Source of the DNA: JAJEFO01 sp022819605
GTDB taxonomy: Bacteria > Pseudomonadota > Alphaproteobacteria > Rhodobacterales > Rhodobacteraceae
Length of the DNA: 64,000 nt
Direction: 5' to 3'
NCBI GenBank assembly: GCA_965221545.1
Contig: OZ244901.1
Span: 3,782,001-3,846,000, forward strand
The number at the start of each line of letters is the position of its first letter. Positions within the stretch are counted from its first letter, which is position 1. The notes beneath the pieces are model-generated. The model was given only the letters and a program-made list of their open reading frames with translations, ran no database searches and was not told where the DNA came from. Made by a program: the position numbers and the translations under genes. Shown here in pieces: positions 9,495 through 18,650 of the stretch.

Positions 9495-10550
9495 GTGCTT
9501 TACCGCTCCGTCTTGCTTGCGACCCTTCTGCCGGCCGCCGCCGCCCCGGCACAGGACTGGGCAACCAAGGAGACTTGCACCGTCGATCTGCCCGAAGTCC
9601 ACGAAGAGACGCTTGATCCTCCAGGTTTCGCGGCACTTGAGACCGGTGCCGCGGACATTGCCAACGGGGTTGGACGGTTCTGGAAGGTGACCGCACCCAA
9701 CGGGGCCATCTCGCATCTCTGGGGCACCATGCGTTCGTCACACCCATTGATCCTTGACCTGCCGCGGCGGGTCCAGGATGCGATCAGCGGCGCACGCACC
9801 GTTGCTGTCGAGGTCGACGAGACGACGGAGAACCGGGAAGAACACCGCACCGCAATCTATTTCGATGGCTACTACAACGACGCCTCCGATCCGTTCATGA
9901 GCAACGGAACCGATGACGGCACGATTGCGGGCCTGCCGCTCCAAGAGTCCGACTGGATACGTGATCGCGCGTTTGACACCGGCTGGTCGGAGGACGCGGA
10001 ACTCGTGCTTTCTCCAGCTGGTCTGGCCGCAGTGCTTGGCTCTGATCCTTGCGAGGACTTTGCTCGCAGGGCCTTGCCGACGCAGGGCAGCTATATCCAG
10101 CTACTCGGCATTCTTGCCGGAAGCGACATGCTTGCGCTCGAAAAGCCCGGAGACTTCCTTGCCGACCTGAAGGGGCGTGACGAAACTGCCGAAGCGATCA
10201 TTGCTGTCCGAACCGCCCGATTGCAGCCGGTTGACGGCAACCAGAAAAGAAGCACGCTTTTCGCGCTCTATCTCGAGGGACGAATCGGCCTCATCCGCGC
10301 CTGGCAACGGGCGCGCGTGCAGAATGTGCTTGGACAGCATGGAAGGGACGCCCTGAGGATCGCCGAAGACTACATGCTGGCGTTCAGGAACAAGCGATTT
10401 CTCGACAAGCTCGCCGAGGAGTTTCTGCACGGTGAAGTCTTTGTCGCCGTTGACGCAGACCAGATTCCGGGAGAAACCGGCCTCATTCGGATGTTCCGCG
10501 ATGCGGGCCTGAACGTGCAGCGCATCCTCCTCGCCGGAGAGGCAAAGTGA
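9495..10550 (+). CDS. Exported TraB/GumN family protein
   Basis: 351 residues starting at GTG 9495, five bases after ybaB stops. The first 20 residues (MLYRSVLLATLLPAAAAPAQ) look like a cleavable signal peptide, so the protein is probably periplasmic. The segment SHLWGTMRSSHPLILDLP near residue 75 and the late GEVFVAVDADQIPGETGLIRMFRDAG segment match the TraB/PrgY/GumN family, whose members often have a GTxH motif and a suspected metal-dependent, Tiki-like hydrolase fold. Here the motif reads GTMRSSH, with the His displaced. The stop overlaps the recR start by four bases. The function is unknown; the placement inside ybaB-recR is unusual. Confidence 0.75.
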   Translation: MLYRSVLLATLLPAAAAPAQDWATKETCTVDLPEVHEETLDPPGFAALETGAADIANGVGRFWKVTAPNGAISHLWGTMRSSHPLILDLPRRVQDAISGARTVAVEVDETTENREEHRTAIYFDGYYNDASDPFMSNGTDDGTIAGLPLQESDWIRDRAFDTGWSEDAELVLSPAGLAAVLGSDPCEDFARRALPTQGSYIQLLGILAGSDMLALEKPGDFLADLKGRDETAEAIIAVRTARLQPVDGNQKRSTLFALYLEGRIGLIRAWQRARVQNVLGQHGRDALRIAEDYMLAFRNKRFLDKLAEEFLHGEVFVAVDADQIPGETGLIRMFRDAGLNVQRILLAGEAK

Positions 10551-11140
10551 AGGCGAATTCCGAACTTGATACCCTGATCGAGCTGATGGCCAAGCTGCCG
10601 GGGCTGGGTCCGCGTTCTGCCAGGCGTGCGGTGCTGCACCTCGTGCGGAAGCGAGCGCAGCAGCTTGCGCCGCTTGCTGACGCCATGGCACGCGTTGCCG
10701 AAACGACGCGCGAATGTCTGATCTGCGGCAATGTCGCCACAAGCGAGCGGTGCACCATCTGCGCGAGCGAGAGGCGCGCGAACGGAGAGCTTTGCGTGGT
10801 CGAGGACGTGGCCGACCTCTGGGCAATGGAGCGCGCTGGCGTTTTCAAGGGCCGCTACCATGTGCTCGGGGGCACGCTCTCGGCTCTCGATGCGGTGGGC
10901 CCGGAAGAACTCCGGATCCCGGCCCTGGTCGAACGCGTTGCCGAAGAGCGGATAAGGGAAGTGATCCTTGCCTTGAACGCCACGGTGGAAGGTCAGACAA
11001 CGGCACACTACGTCGCCGAACAACTCGAAGGGCGCGTGACGGTCACATCCCTTGCCCAAGGCGTGCCGATCGGAGGCGAACTTGACTATCTTGACGACGG
11101 TACCATCGGCGCCGCCCTTCGGGCCAGAAAGTCGCTCTGA
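10547..11140 (+). CDS. recR: Recombination mediator RecR
   Basis: 197 residues, typical for RecR, which works with RecO (and RecF) to load RecA onto SSB-coated gaps. Visible are the N-terminal helix-hairpin-helix KLPGLGPRSARRAVLHL, the four-cysteine zinc finger (CLICG, then CTIC), the Toprim segment beginning LCVVEDVADLWAME, and the C-terminal GVPIGGELDYLDDGTIGAALRAR. The GTG start at 10547 overlaps the stop of the preceding gene as GTGA, indicating translational coupling. It is the last gene of the ybaB - TraB/GumN - recR unit. Confidence 0.96.
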   Translation: MKANSELDTLIELMAKLPGLGPRSARRAVLHLVRKRAQQLAPLADAMARVAETTRECLICGNVATSERCTICASERRANGELCVVEDVADLWAMERAGVFKGRYHVLGGTLSALDAVGPEELRIPALVERVAEERIREVILALNATVEGQTTAHYVAEQLEGRVTVTSLAQGVPIGGELDYLDDGTIGAALRARKSL

Positions 11141-11178
11141 GAAACGCCGATCAGTCTCACAACCGACAATCCGGACAT

Positions 11179-11949
11179 TCATTTCTCGTCTTTGGTCGCG
11201 TCCTCTTCTGCGCTGTCGTCTCCCGAACTCTCAGGCAGGTTGAAGAAGCTGTCGGCGTCGGGCACCTCCGAATCCTCGGCACCCTTTTCCGGCTTGTCGG
11301 TAAGCGTGAATGTCTCCAGCCCGGAGATCGCCGTGGGGATTCTCGGTTCCGGATCGGCGTCAAGCGACTGCTCGGTCGAAACAAGCTTGCGGCGTTCCTC
11401 GTCCGTCATCACGTCGCCCTCGCTGGCGTTCTTGGCCGCCGCCTTGTGCACGGCTGCATCGAGCTCGGATTGCTTGCAGAGACCGAGCGCCACAGGGTCG
11501 ATCGGTTGAATGTTCGAGATGTTCCAATGGCTCCGATCGCGAATCGACTGGATCGTGGGCTTGGTGGTTCCCACGAGCTTTGAAATCTGTCCGTCGGACA
11601 GCTCGGGATGGAACTTCACCAGCCACAGGATCGCCGCCGGACGGTCCTGCCGCTTGGAAAGAGGCGTGTAGCGCGGTCCCCTGCGCTTTTCCTCGCCGAC
11701 GGCCGCCGGGTTGAACTTGAGCTGCAGCTTGTGAAGCGGATCCTTTTCGGCGGCGTCAATCTCTTCCTGGGTCAACTGGTTGTTTGCGATCGGGTCGAAT
11801 CCCTTGACGCCGGTCGCCACGTCGCCGTCGGCTATGCCCTGCACTTCCAGTTCGTGCAGCCCGCAGAAATCCGCGATCTGCTTGAACGTGATCGTGGTGT
11901 TGTCTGCCAGCCAGACCGCAGTCGCCTTGGCCATGATCGGTTTGTTCAT
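11179..11949 (-). CDS. DUF1013 family regulator (TrcR-like)
   Basis: 256 residues of the alphaproteobacteria-specific DUF1013 family, which current annotation pipelines name cell-cycle transcriptional regulator TrcR. The N-terminus KATAVWLADNTTITFKQIADFCGLHELEVQGIADG is the highly conserved part. A helix-turn-helix-like segment follows near residues 105-140 (LSDGQISKLVGTTKPTIQSIRDRSHWN). The C-terminal 60 residues are acidic and low-complexity. ATG 11949 has AGGAG about eight bases upstream; an internal ATG at 11934 also exists. The gene stands alone, convergent with recR. Family membership is firm; the cell-cycle role is carried over from relatives. Confidence 0.88.
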   Translation of the reverse strand: MNKPIMAKATAVWLADNTTITFKQIADFCGLHELEVQGIADGDVATGVKGFDPIANNQLTQEEIDAAEKDPLHKLQLKFNPAAVGEEKRRGPRYTPLSKRQDRPAAILWLVKFHPELSDGQISKLVGTTKPTIQSIRDRSHWNISNIQPIDPVALGLCKQSELDAAVHKAAAKNASEGDVMTDEERRKLVSTEQSLDADPEPRIPTAISGLETFTLTDKPEKGAEDSEVPDADSFFNLPESSGDDSAEEDATKDEK

Positions 11950-12149
11950 CTGTCAATCTCCTGCCAAGTCCCGCCCTCGCCGGAAAATCGGCCGGTCCGG
12001 TCGGACCCACTCCTCGAATTCGGGGATTGGCGTAAAATATAGACCCGCAAGTCGTGGGAGAAAAGAGGCAATCTCCAGCCTTGACGGACTTCTCGCTTCG
12101 GTCCGGACATCTCGCCTTGTGGCGGACAAGCTTGCGCGTGCACGACCGC

Positions 12150-12839
12150 CTAGGTGCCGGACTCCCACCGCCCTGGCAGACCCGAGTCGTCCTGACCTTT
12201 CGGGGCAAGGAACCTCTCGAACAGCGCAGCCTGTGCGTCCATGAGTGGCTTGGTGACCGGATTCTGTCTCAACTTGCCCTTGAACGCCTCGATCTGCATG
12301 ACCTCGTCGATCCGTCGATCAATGAATGCGTTCGTTGCCGCGTGATCGGGGCTTTCATCGCCCAGCCAATAGAGCATGGTCGATCCAAAGACCGCAGAAA
12401 GCGTGGCACGCTTCGTGTACCAGTTGCCGTCGCGCGACGTATCTCCGAGCGCATTCCAGATCATGTCGGAGGTTCCCCAAACCAGCTTTGCACCGTCAGG
12501 CGCGTGGGTCGGCACGGAAAAGAAAGCTGCCGTGCGTCTCGCCACCTGCCGATCAGGCATCGCGTCAAACCGGTATTTCAAGGCCATCGCAACCCTGTCG
12601 CGAAACCGGAACGATTCCAGATCCGCCTTTGCGAGGCGCTCTTTCATCGCGTTGTCGCTCCTTCGGTGAAGCGCCGCCACGAGGTCCAACGCCCCCCGCG
12701 GCGCCAGCATCTTTGCGTCCGCCTCACTCAGCCCGACATCTTCCGCGGCAGCCGCCAAGGTGGCTGCGGACCAGCCATCGAAGGCAACATGCTTCAGCGC
12801 GGCATCCAGGAGCGCATTCAAATCGGGTGTCTTTGCCAT
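12150..12839 (-). CDS. COQ9 family ubiquinone biosynthesis protein
   Basis: About 229 residues. COQ9 proteins have a TetR-like fold that binds lipids and assist COQ7-type hydroxylation of ubiquinone precursors in mitochondria and alphaproteobacteria. The start MAKTPDLNALLDAALKHVAFDGWS matches the N-terminal helices. The later SVPTHAPDGAKLVWGTSDMIWNALGDTS and DWNWYTKR-like region (here DGNWYTKRATLSAVFGSTMLYWL) is the family signature. ATG 12839 has GGAGA a few bases upstream and is preferred to the longer frame, which would run into the rpsU leader. It is divergent from rpsU across about 106 bp. Confidence 0.88.
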   Translation of the reverse strand: MAKTPDLNALLDAALKHVAFDGWSAATLAAAAEDVGLSEADAKMLAPRGALDLVAALHRRSDNAMKERLAKADLESFRFRDRVAMALKYRFDAMPDRQVARRTAAFFSVPTHAPDGAKLVWGTSDMIWNALGDTSRDGNWYTKRATLSAVFGSTMLYWLGDESPDHAATNAFIDRRIDEVMQIEAFKGKLRQNPVTKPLMDAQAALFERFLAPKGQDDSGLPGRWESGT

Positions 12840-12945
12840 CAGATTCTCCGGCATCCGCCTGTAGACAAGCCCAGTGGCCTTTGTTATTGGGGCCATCTCT
12901 TGCAGATTCTGCGCAACTCTAACTCGGAAAGGCGGTAAAGACCAC

Positions 12946-13152
12946 ATGCAGGTCAGCGTTCGCGACAACAATGTAGATCAGGCGCTCCGTGCGCTGAAAA
13001 AGAAACTGCAGCGTGAAGGCGTCTTCCGCGAGATGAAGCTTCGGCAGCATTTCGAGAAACCCAGCGAAAAGCGTGCGCGCGAAAGGGCAGAAGCGATCCG
13101 CCGCTTCCGCAAGCTGGCGCGCAAGAAGGCCCAGCGCGAAGGGCTCCTGTGA
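12946..13152 (+). CDS. rpsU: 30S ribosomal protein S21
   Basis: 68 residues, highly basic, starting MQVSVRDNNVDQALRALKKKLQ, the canonical S21 start. The middle contains EKPSEKRARERAEAIRR and the end is RKLARKKAQREGLL. S21 sits near the anti-Shine-Dalgarno end of 16S rRNA and assists initiation. ATG 12946 follows a GGCGGT run; the longer open frame upstream has no similarity. In alphaproteobacteria rpsU beside coq9 is a familiar pairing. The 240 bp after it (13153-13392) hold nothing I recognise. Confidence 0.96.
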   Translation: MQVSVRDNNVDQALRALKKKLQREGVFREMKLRQHFEKPSEKRARERAEAIRRFRKLARKKAQREGLL

Positions 13153-13392
13153 ACCCAGGTCCGGCGCTGCCGGACGGCACCGCGCATGGAAGGCCCGGGC
13201 TTTCCTGGGCTTCCGGATGAGCAGCGGCTTCGCCCGCATCCCAAGCAGCAACCAATTGCGTCGATTCCCGACCGGCGGACGGAGCGGGTGCTTTCGGTGC
13301 GAGAAATCCTATTTGGTCCGGACCGCCCCGTAGCCGGCTCGCGCAATTCCGAATGCGAGAGGCCTCCGGACCTATCGTCAAAGAGCTCTCCG

Positions 13393-13854
13393 CTACACGG
13401 GAAGCGCAGTGGTTTGCCGCACCGTCCTCAATGCAAAGGACGAATGAATCTGCGCCACGCCTGGCAGCCGCGCAAGCTTGCCGCGGTGAATCTGCGCAAA
13501 GTCCTCGGTATCCTGCGTCACGACCTTCAGGAGATAGTCCGCCGTGCCCGCCATGAGGTGGCACTCGAGCACGTCCGGAATGCGCGCCACTTCCCGTTCG
13601 AAGGCGTCGAGCACCTCGTCCGCCTGGCCGGAAAGCGTGATCTCGACAAACACGACCGTCGGGCGGTTGAGCTTCTTCGGATCAAGCAGGGCCACGTAGT
13701 CGCGAATGATTCCGGAGCGCTCCAACCTTTGCACGCGTCTGTGGCAGGCCGATGCAGACAAGTGAATCTCGTCCGCAAGCTCGGCATTCGAAATGCGGCC
13801 CCGTCGCTGCAGCACCGAGAGAATTCGAGAGTCCGTGGCGTCAATCGTGCTCAT
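13393..13854 (-). CDS. Lrp/AsnC family transcriptional regulator
   Basis: 153 residues, the usual size. The N-terminal winged helix-turn-helix is clear (DATDSRILSVLQRRGRISNAELADEIHLSASACHRRVQRLERSG, residues 5-48), followed by the linker and a RAM effector-binding domain whose glycine-containing strand reads VLECHLMAGTADYLLKVV. Such proteins form octamers and sense amino acids. No amino-acid transport or catabolic gene is adjacent, so the ligand is unknown. Upstream, 13855-14078 is non-coding and would hold its promoter; I recognise no operator there. Confidence 0.9.
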   Translation of the reverse strand: MSTIDATDSRILSVLQRRGRISNAELADEIHLSASACHRRVQRLERSGIIRDYVALLDPKKLNRPTVVFVEITLSGQADEVLDAFEREVARIPDVLECHLMAGTADYLLKVVTQDTEDFAQIHRGKLARLPGVAQIHSSFALRTVRQTTALPV

Positions 13855-14078
13855 GGCGCAATTCTCCTTCGCGAATCACGGCTGCTTCCGAACATTCTGC
13901 CACGATTTACGAAATTCATCAGAGACGTTTGAGCATGCCGACAGGAAACACCGGCAGTCTTGCCTCCTTGGATCATGACGGACGATGCACCATCATTGAC
14001 CGAAGGTCGCCGACGCCGTGATCGGCCGGGCCAGTCTTCGAAGGATTGGGGCGAAGCGTCTTGCCGTTGCCCATCCCT

Positions 14079-16475
14079 CTAGGCCCGCAGCACGCCACCC
14101 GTGGATTTCGAAACCTTCTCGACAATCGCCTTGCCGACTGCGTCAATCTGCTCGTCGGTCAGGGTCCGTTCCCTCGGCTGCAGACGCACCGTGATGGCGA
14201 GCGACTTCTTGCCCGCGCCAAAGCTGCCGCCCACGAATTCGTCAAAGACCCTCACCTCTTCGATCAAGGACTTGTCTGCACCTGCGGCGGCATTCACGAC
14301 ATTGACTGCCTCGACGTCCGCATCCAGCAAGAAGGCAAAGTCGCGCTCGACCGCCTGGAGGTCGCTGATTTGAAGAGCGGTGCGCGTGCTGCCCTTTGCG
14401 CGCGGCTCCGGAACGGCCGAGAGATGGATCGCGAAGCCGACCGCCCGCCCCTTCACGTCCAGCCTGCGCAGCACCTTGGGATGCAGTTCGCCAAACGCCG
14501 CAAGCGTGATCTTTGGTCCAAGCGTGATCTTCGCCGAGCGGACCGGATGCCACCAGCTGTTGGTTCCCCTCGCAAATTGCGTGCGTGCGGGCGCTCCGGC
14601 GGCTGCAAGAACCGCCTCAGCATCGGCACGGGCGTCAAAGACGTCCACGTCCCGGCGCTCTCCATGCGGGTCTTTCGAGCCGGTTGCGCCGACGCGAATC
14701 CCTGCGATCAAGATCTCGAATTCTTCCGGCTCGCCGCCATGGAACACGGCACCGACCTCGAAGAGGGCCAGATCGGCGAAACCTCGCGCCTGGTTGCGTG
14801 CAGCCGCCTGCAACAGCCCCGGAAAGAGCGATGGCCGCATCTGGGTCATTTCGGACGATATGGGATTCGCGACGCGACGCGCCTCGTCGCCGCCACCGAA
14901 CAGCGCGGCCGAGGCATCGTCGATGAAGCTGTAGGTCACGCATTCGCAGTAGCCGAGCGCCGCCGCCCTCCGCCGCGAGGCCTGCTCACGCTTCTGAAGC
15001 GATGTAAGAATCGGTTCCGGCACGCCGGGCGCGGCCCTAGGCATGGGCTTCGGCTCCAGATTCGTGAGCGATGCCATGCGCGCCACCTCCTCGACCAGGT
15101 CCGCCTCTCCCCGCACGTCGGGACGCCACGAAGGCGGAGTCGCCATGTCTCCATCAAGCGCGAATCCAAGCGCTTCCAGAGTTGCCCGCTGATCCTTGGC
15201 CGGAATGTCCATGCCAACGAGCGAAGAACAGCGTGCAGGGTCCAGGCGATAGGCACGGGCCGTGTCAGGCACAGCACCCGCCTCGACGACATGAGACGCC
15301 TCGCCGCCGCAAAGCTCCAGGATCATCGACGTGGCTGCCTCCAGGCCCGGCAGCGTGAACTCGGGATCCACCCCCCTTTCAAAGCGATACCTGGCATCGG
15401 AGTTGATCTTCAGCTTGCGTCCCGTATCCGCGATCGTCACCGGATCCCAATAGGCGCTTTCGACGAATACATTGACGGTATCCCCGGTCACGCCCGTTTC
15501 GTCTCCGCCCATGACGCCAGCTATGCTTTCAGGTCCCCGCTCGTCAGCGATGATCATCATGTTGCTCTCGAATGCGTAGGTCTTCTGGTCCAGTGCGAGG
15601 ATCTGCTCGCCGCCACTTGCCCGATGCACGCGGAGGTTCCCCTTGACCTTGTCGGCATCGAAGACATGGAGCGGCCGGTTGCGGTCGTAGGTGTAGAAGT
15701 TCGTGATATCGACCAGTGCCGAGATCGGACGCAGCCCGATGGCCTGCAGCCTTTGCTGCAGCCATGCCGGTGACGGCCCGTTCGTCACACCCCGGATCAC
15801 TCGGCCGGCAAAGTAGGGATTGCCGTCGATCGTGTCCTTGTCGATCGAGACGTCGATCGGTGAGTCAAACGTGCCAGGCACCGGAGCAATCGGCCTCTCG
15901 ATCCTTCTTCCCAAGCCTCGTGCCGCCAGGTCGCGGGCAATCCCCTCGACACCCAACGCGTCCTGACGGTTGGGCGTGATGGCAATCTCGATCACCGGAT
16001 CGACCCTTGACGGGTCATTCGCCGCCAGCCAGTCGATGAAGCGCTCTCCCACCTTGCCCGACGGCAACTCGATGATCCCGTCATGCTCGTCGGAGAGCTC
16101 CATCTCGCGCTCCGAGCACATCATGCCGTGACTCTCCACGCCCCTGATCTTCCCGACCTGGATGGTCGTGTCGATGCCCGGAACGTAAGTGCCGGCATGT
16201 GCAACAACGACCGTGATCCCTTCACGTGCATTGGGCGCACCGCAGATGATCTGCTTTGGGCCCTGGTCGGTCTCGACCTCGCAGACGCGCAGCCTGTCGG
16301 CATCCGGATGCCTATTGGCCTTCAAGACCCTGCCAAGCGTGAAGTCCCGCAGCCGGTCTGCAGGGTTGAGGACCTCCTCCACCTCAAGGCCTATATCGGT
16401 CAGGGCCTCCGCGATCTCGTCAACCGTAGCGGCGGTTTCAAGATGCTCCTTGAGCCAGGCAATCGTGAACCTCAT
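14079..16475 (-). CDS. pheT: Phenylalanyl-tRNA synthetase beta subunit
   Basis: 798 residues, full length for a bacterial PheT. In order: an N-terminal EMAP-like tRNA-binding domain (near residues 40-150, with ICGAPNAREG), B3/B4 editing region, the B5 region (ARCSSLVGMDIPAKDQRATLEALGF), the catalytic-like core, and a C-terminal ferredoxin-fold anticodon-binding domain ending DEQIDAVGKAIVEKVSKSTGGVLRA. With PheS it forms the alpha2-beta2 enzyme that charges tRNA-Phe and edits Tyr-tRNA-Phe. It lies 136 bp downstream of pheS, a somewhat wide gap for this operon. The ATG at 16475 gives the expected MRFTIAWLKEHL start. Confidence 0.97.
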   Translation of the reverse strand: MRFTIAWLKEHLETAATVDEIAEALTDIGLEVEEVLNPADRLRDFTLGRVLKANRHPDADRLRVCEVETDQGPKQIICGAPNAREGITVVVAHAGTYVPGIDTTIQVGKIRGVESHGMMCSEREMELSDEHDGIIELPSGKVGERFIDWLAANDPSRVDPVIEIAITPNRQDALGVEGIARDLAARGLGRRIERPIAPVPGTFDSPIDVSIDKDTIDGNPYFAGRVIRGVTNGPSPAWLQQRLQAIGLRPISALVDITNFYTYDRNRPLHVFDADKVKGNLRVHRASGGEQILALDQKTYAFESNMMIIADERGPESIAGVMGGDETGVTGDTVNVFVESAYWDPVTIADTGRKLKINSDARYRFERGVDPEFTLPGLEAATSMILELCGGEASHVVEAGAVPDTARAYRLDPARCSSLVGMDIPAKDQRATLEALGFALDGDMATPPSWRPDVRGEADLVEEVARMASLTNLEPKPMPRAAPGVPEPILTSLQKREQASRRRAAALGYCECVTYSFIDDASAALFGGGDEARRVANPISSEMTQMRPSLFPGLLQAAARNQARGFADLALFEVGAVFHGGEPEEFEILIAGIRVGATGSKDPHGERRDVDVFDARADAEAVLAAAGAPARTQFARGTNSWWHPVRSAKITLGPKITLAAFGELHPKVLRRLDVKGRAVGFAIHLSAVPEPRAKGSTRTALQISDLQAVERDFAFLLDADVEAVNVVNAAAGADKSLIEEVRVFDEFVGGSFGAGKKSLAITVRLQPRERTLTDEQIDAVGKAIVEKVSKSTGGVLRA

Positions 16476-16611
16476 CGCGCTTCCCCCGAGGAAATGCCGG
16501 TTCTTTCGGACATCGGCACACCCGCTGCATCGGACGGTCCGACCGAGGCAGGTCGCCGCGGATGATGCCCGGCCTGCACCAGGTCAGGCATCGTGCACGA
16601 TGCGGCACGCA

Positions 16612-17679
16612 TCACTGCAACCCTCCGTGCAGCGTCGGCACGTCAAGCGGAGCGAAGCCGTAATGCCTCAGCCACCGCAGATCCGAATCAAAGAAGGCCC
16701 GAAGGTCCGGAATGCCGTATTTCAGCATCGCCAGCCGATCGATTCCGATGCCGAACGCGAATCCCTGCCACTTGGAAGCGTCAATGCCGCCAGCTTCCAG
16801 AACCTTCGGGTGCACCATTCCCGAGCCCAGGACCTCCAGCCAGCCTTCGCCTTCACCGACTTTAACGGTTCCGCCCTCCCAGGAGCACTGGATATCGACT
16901 TCGGCCGACGGTTCCGTGAAGGGAAAGTGCGAGGCACGGAAGCGGGTCTTCACGGTCGTTCCGAAAAAGGCCGAAAAGAACTCCTCGAGCACCCATTTCA
17001 GGTTGGCCATCGAAATGTCGCAATCAATCGCAAGGCCCTCGACCTGATGGAACATTGGCGTGTGCGTCTGGTCATAGTCGGCCCTGTAGACCCGACCCGG
17101 ACAGATTATGCGAATCGGTGCCCCGCGTGCCTGCAGCGCGCGTATCTGGACCGGCGAGGTATGGGTCCTGAGGACATGCGGAGGCCGGTTGTCGCCCTCC
17201 GCCTGCGCCATGTAGAACGTGTCCATCTCGGTCCGTGCAGGATGGTGATCAGGGATGTTGAGCGCGTCGAAATTGTACCAGTCGCTTTCGACCTGCGGAC
17301 CTTCCGCGACGGAAAATCCCATGTCGGAGAGGATGGCCGTCACCTCCTCGGTGACCTGGCTGACAGGGTGGACGCTTCCGTGCGCGCGCTGGCGCGCGGG
17401 CAAGGTCACGTCAAGCCATTCGTCCTTGAGACGTGCATCGAGGGCCGCGTCTTCCAGTGCAGCCTTCTTGGCCGTGATCGCCCCGTTGATCTCGTCCTTC
17501 AACGCGTTGAGCGCCGGCCCGGCGACCTGCCTCTCCTCGGGGGTCATGCCGCCGAGTTCACGCATCTTGAGCGACACCTCGCCCTTCTTGCCGAGAGCGG
17601 CAACGCGCAGCTCTTCAAGCGCGGCCTCATCGGCCGCACCAGCGATTGCGCCAAGGTACCTTGTTCTCAGTTCGTCCAT
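16612..17679 (-). CDS. pheS: Phenylalanyl-tRNA synthetase alpha subunit
   Basis: About 355 residues, the catalytic subunit. The coiled-coil arm is followed by the class II core: HPxxxEMDTFYM-type motif 1 region (HHPARTEMDTFYM), motif 2 (GRVYRADYDQTHTPMFHQVEGL) and motif 3 (FGIGIDRLAMLKYGIPDLR). The open frame continues to 17736, but ATG 17679 (MDELRTRYLGAIAGA) has GAGAGGG about seven bases upstream and matches the normal length. Order on the minus strand is rpmI, rplT, pheS, pheT, as in many alphaproteobacteria where infC has moved away. Confidence 0.96.
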   Translation of the reverse strand: MDELRTRYLGAIAGAADEAALEELRVAALGKKGEVSLKMRELGGMTPEERQVAGPALNALKDEINGAITAKKAALEDAALDARLKDEWLDVTLPARQRAHGSVHPVSQVTEEVTAILSDMGFSVAEGPQVESDWYNFDALNIPDHHPARTEMDTFYMAQAEGDNRPPHVLRTHTSPVQIRALQARGAPIRIICPGRVYRADYDQTHTPMFHQVEGLAIDCDISMANLKWVLEEFFSAFFGTTVKTRFRASHFPFTEPSAEVDIQCSWEGGTVKVGEGEGWLEVLGSGMVHPKVLEAGGIDASKWQGFAFGIGIDRLAMLKYGIPDLRAFFDSDLRWLRHYGFAPLDVPTLHGGLQ

Positions 17680-17798
17680 CCGGACCCTCTCGATCCTTGC
17701 CCCCGCCGTGCTAGCCGCCGGCACCCCTGAAGACAAGAAGCCGCGCGACCCCCAAAAAGGTCCGCAGCTTCACTTGTAACTGACTCCGAAGGGAGCGT

Positions 17799-18161
17799 TT
17801 ACGCGATCGCGGCCTTCGCCTTTTTCACGATGGCCTCAAACGCCTCAGGCTCGTGCACGGCAAGGTCGGCCAGGACCTTGCGGTCCACTTCTATGCCTGC
17901 CCGGGAAAGACCGTTGATGAAGCGTGAATAGGTCAATGCCTCGTCATGTGCCCGAACGGCGGCGTTGATCCTCTGGATCCAGAGCGCACGAAAGTTCCGC
18001 TTGCGGGCCTTTCGGTCACGGGTTGCGTACTCGTTCGCCCTGTCGACGGCCTGCCGGGCGGCCTTGAACGTGTTCTTGCGGCGACCGTAGTAGCCCTTCG
18101 CGGCGCTGATCACCTTCTTGTGGCGGGCGTGGGTGGTCGTGCCCCCTCTTACACGTGACAT
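17799..18161 (-). CDS. rplT: 50S ribosomal protein L20
   Basis: 120 residues beginning MSRVRGGTTTHARHKKVISAAKGYYGRRKN, with the conserved RDRKARKRNFRALWIQRINAAVR segment. L20 binds 23S rRNA early in 50S assembly and in several bacteria represses its own operon. The gene is 12 bases downstream of rpmI and shares its transcript. I did not detect an obvious L20-binding leader in the 276 bp upstream of rpmI. Confidence 0.97.
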   Translation of the reverse strand: MSRVRGGTTTHARHKKVISAAKGYYGRRKNTFKAARQAVDRANEYATRDRKARKRNFRALWIQRINAAVRAHDEALTYSRFINGLSRAGIEVDRKVLADLAVHEPEAFEAIVKKAKAAIA

Positions 18162-18173
18162 GTGTCGGTCTCC

Positions 18174-18374
18174 TCAGCGGTCGTAGGGCATGTAGCGCTT
18201 GGCGAGCCTTTGATCAGGCCCGCTCATCACGGTCGTGCCGCGTGCATTGCGAATGAACTTGTTTGTCCGCTTGATCATGCCGTGGCGCTTTCCCGCCTGG
18301 GCTCTGATCACCTTTCCCGAGGCAGACACCTTGAAGCGCTTTTTCGCGCTCGACTTGGTCTTCATCTTGGGCAT
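18174..18374 (-). CDS. rpmI: 50S ribosomal protein L35
   Basis: 66 residues, MPKMKTKSSAKKRFKVSASG at the start and RLAKRYMPYDR at the end, a complete L35. The frame also has an ATG six bases earlier (18380), but the AGGAG abuts that codon directly, leaving no spacing, while it sits six bases before ATG 18374; the ribosome-binding site therefore chooses 18374. First gene of rpmI-rplT. The 276 bp between it and pyk (18375-18650) contain only weak short frames that I do not believe are genes. Confidence 0.96.
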   Translation of the reverse strand: MPKMKTKSSAKKRFKVSASGKVIRAQAGKRHGMIKRTNKFIRNARGTTVMSGPDQRLAKRYMPYDR

Positions 18375-18650
18375 TTCCATCTCCTGTCGACAGACGGTTC
18401 AAGGCCCGCTCGGCATGCCGCTTTGGCCGGCGAGCCCACTGAAGCGTGCCGCATACAGGCCGTCCGAGGCGCTGGCAAGAGGGAAAGTGCACCTGCCAGG
18501 CGTGCGCACATGGCGCGAGACGCAGGCGCTGCACGGCGAGTTGCAGTGTGCAGTACGCTGCAGTGCCAGTCGGGCATGGACAATGTCGGGAAACCCCGTC
18601 GGTCCGATGACCTTCATCGTGGCCAGCGACCCCGGTCGCGGCACCGGTCT

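Noticed and set aside
18399..18644. Short minus-strand frame (81 codons) between pyk and rpmI
   Set aside because: No similarity, no ribosome site, and competing frames of equal length overlap it.
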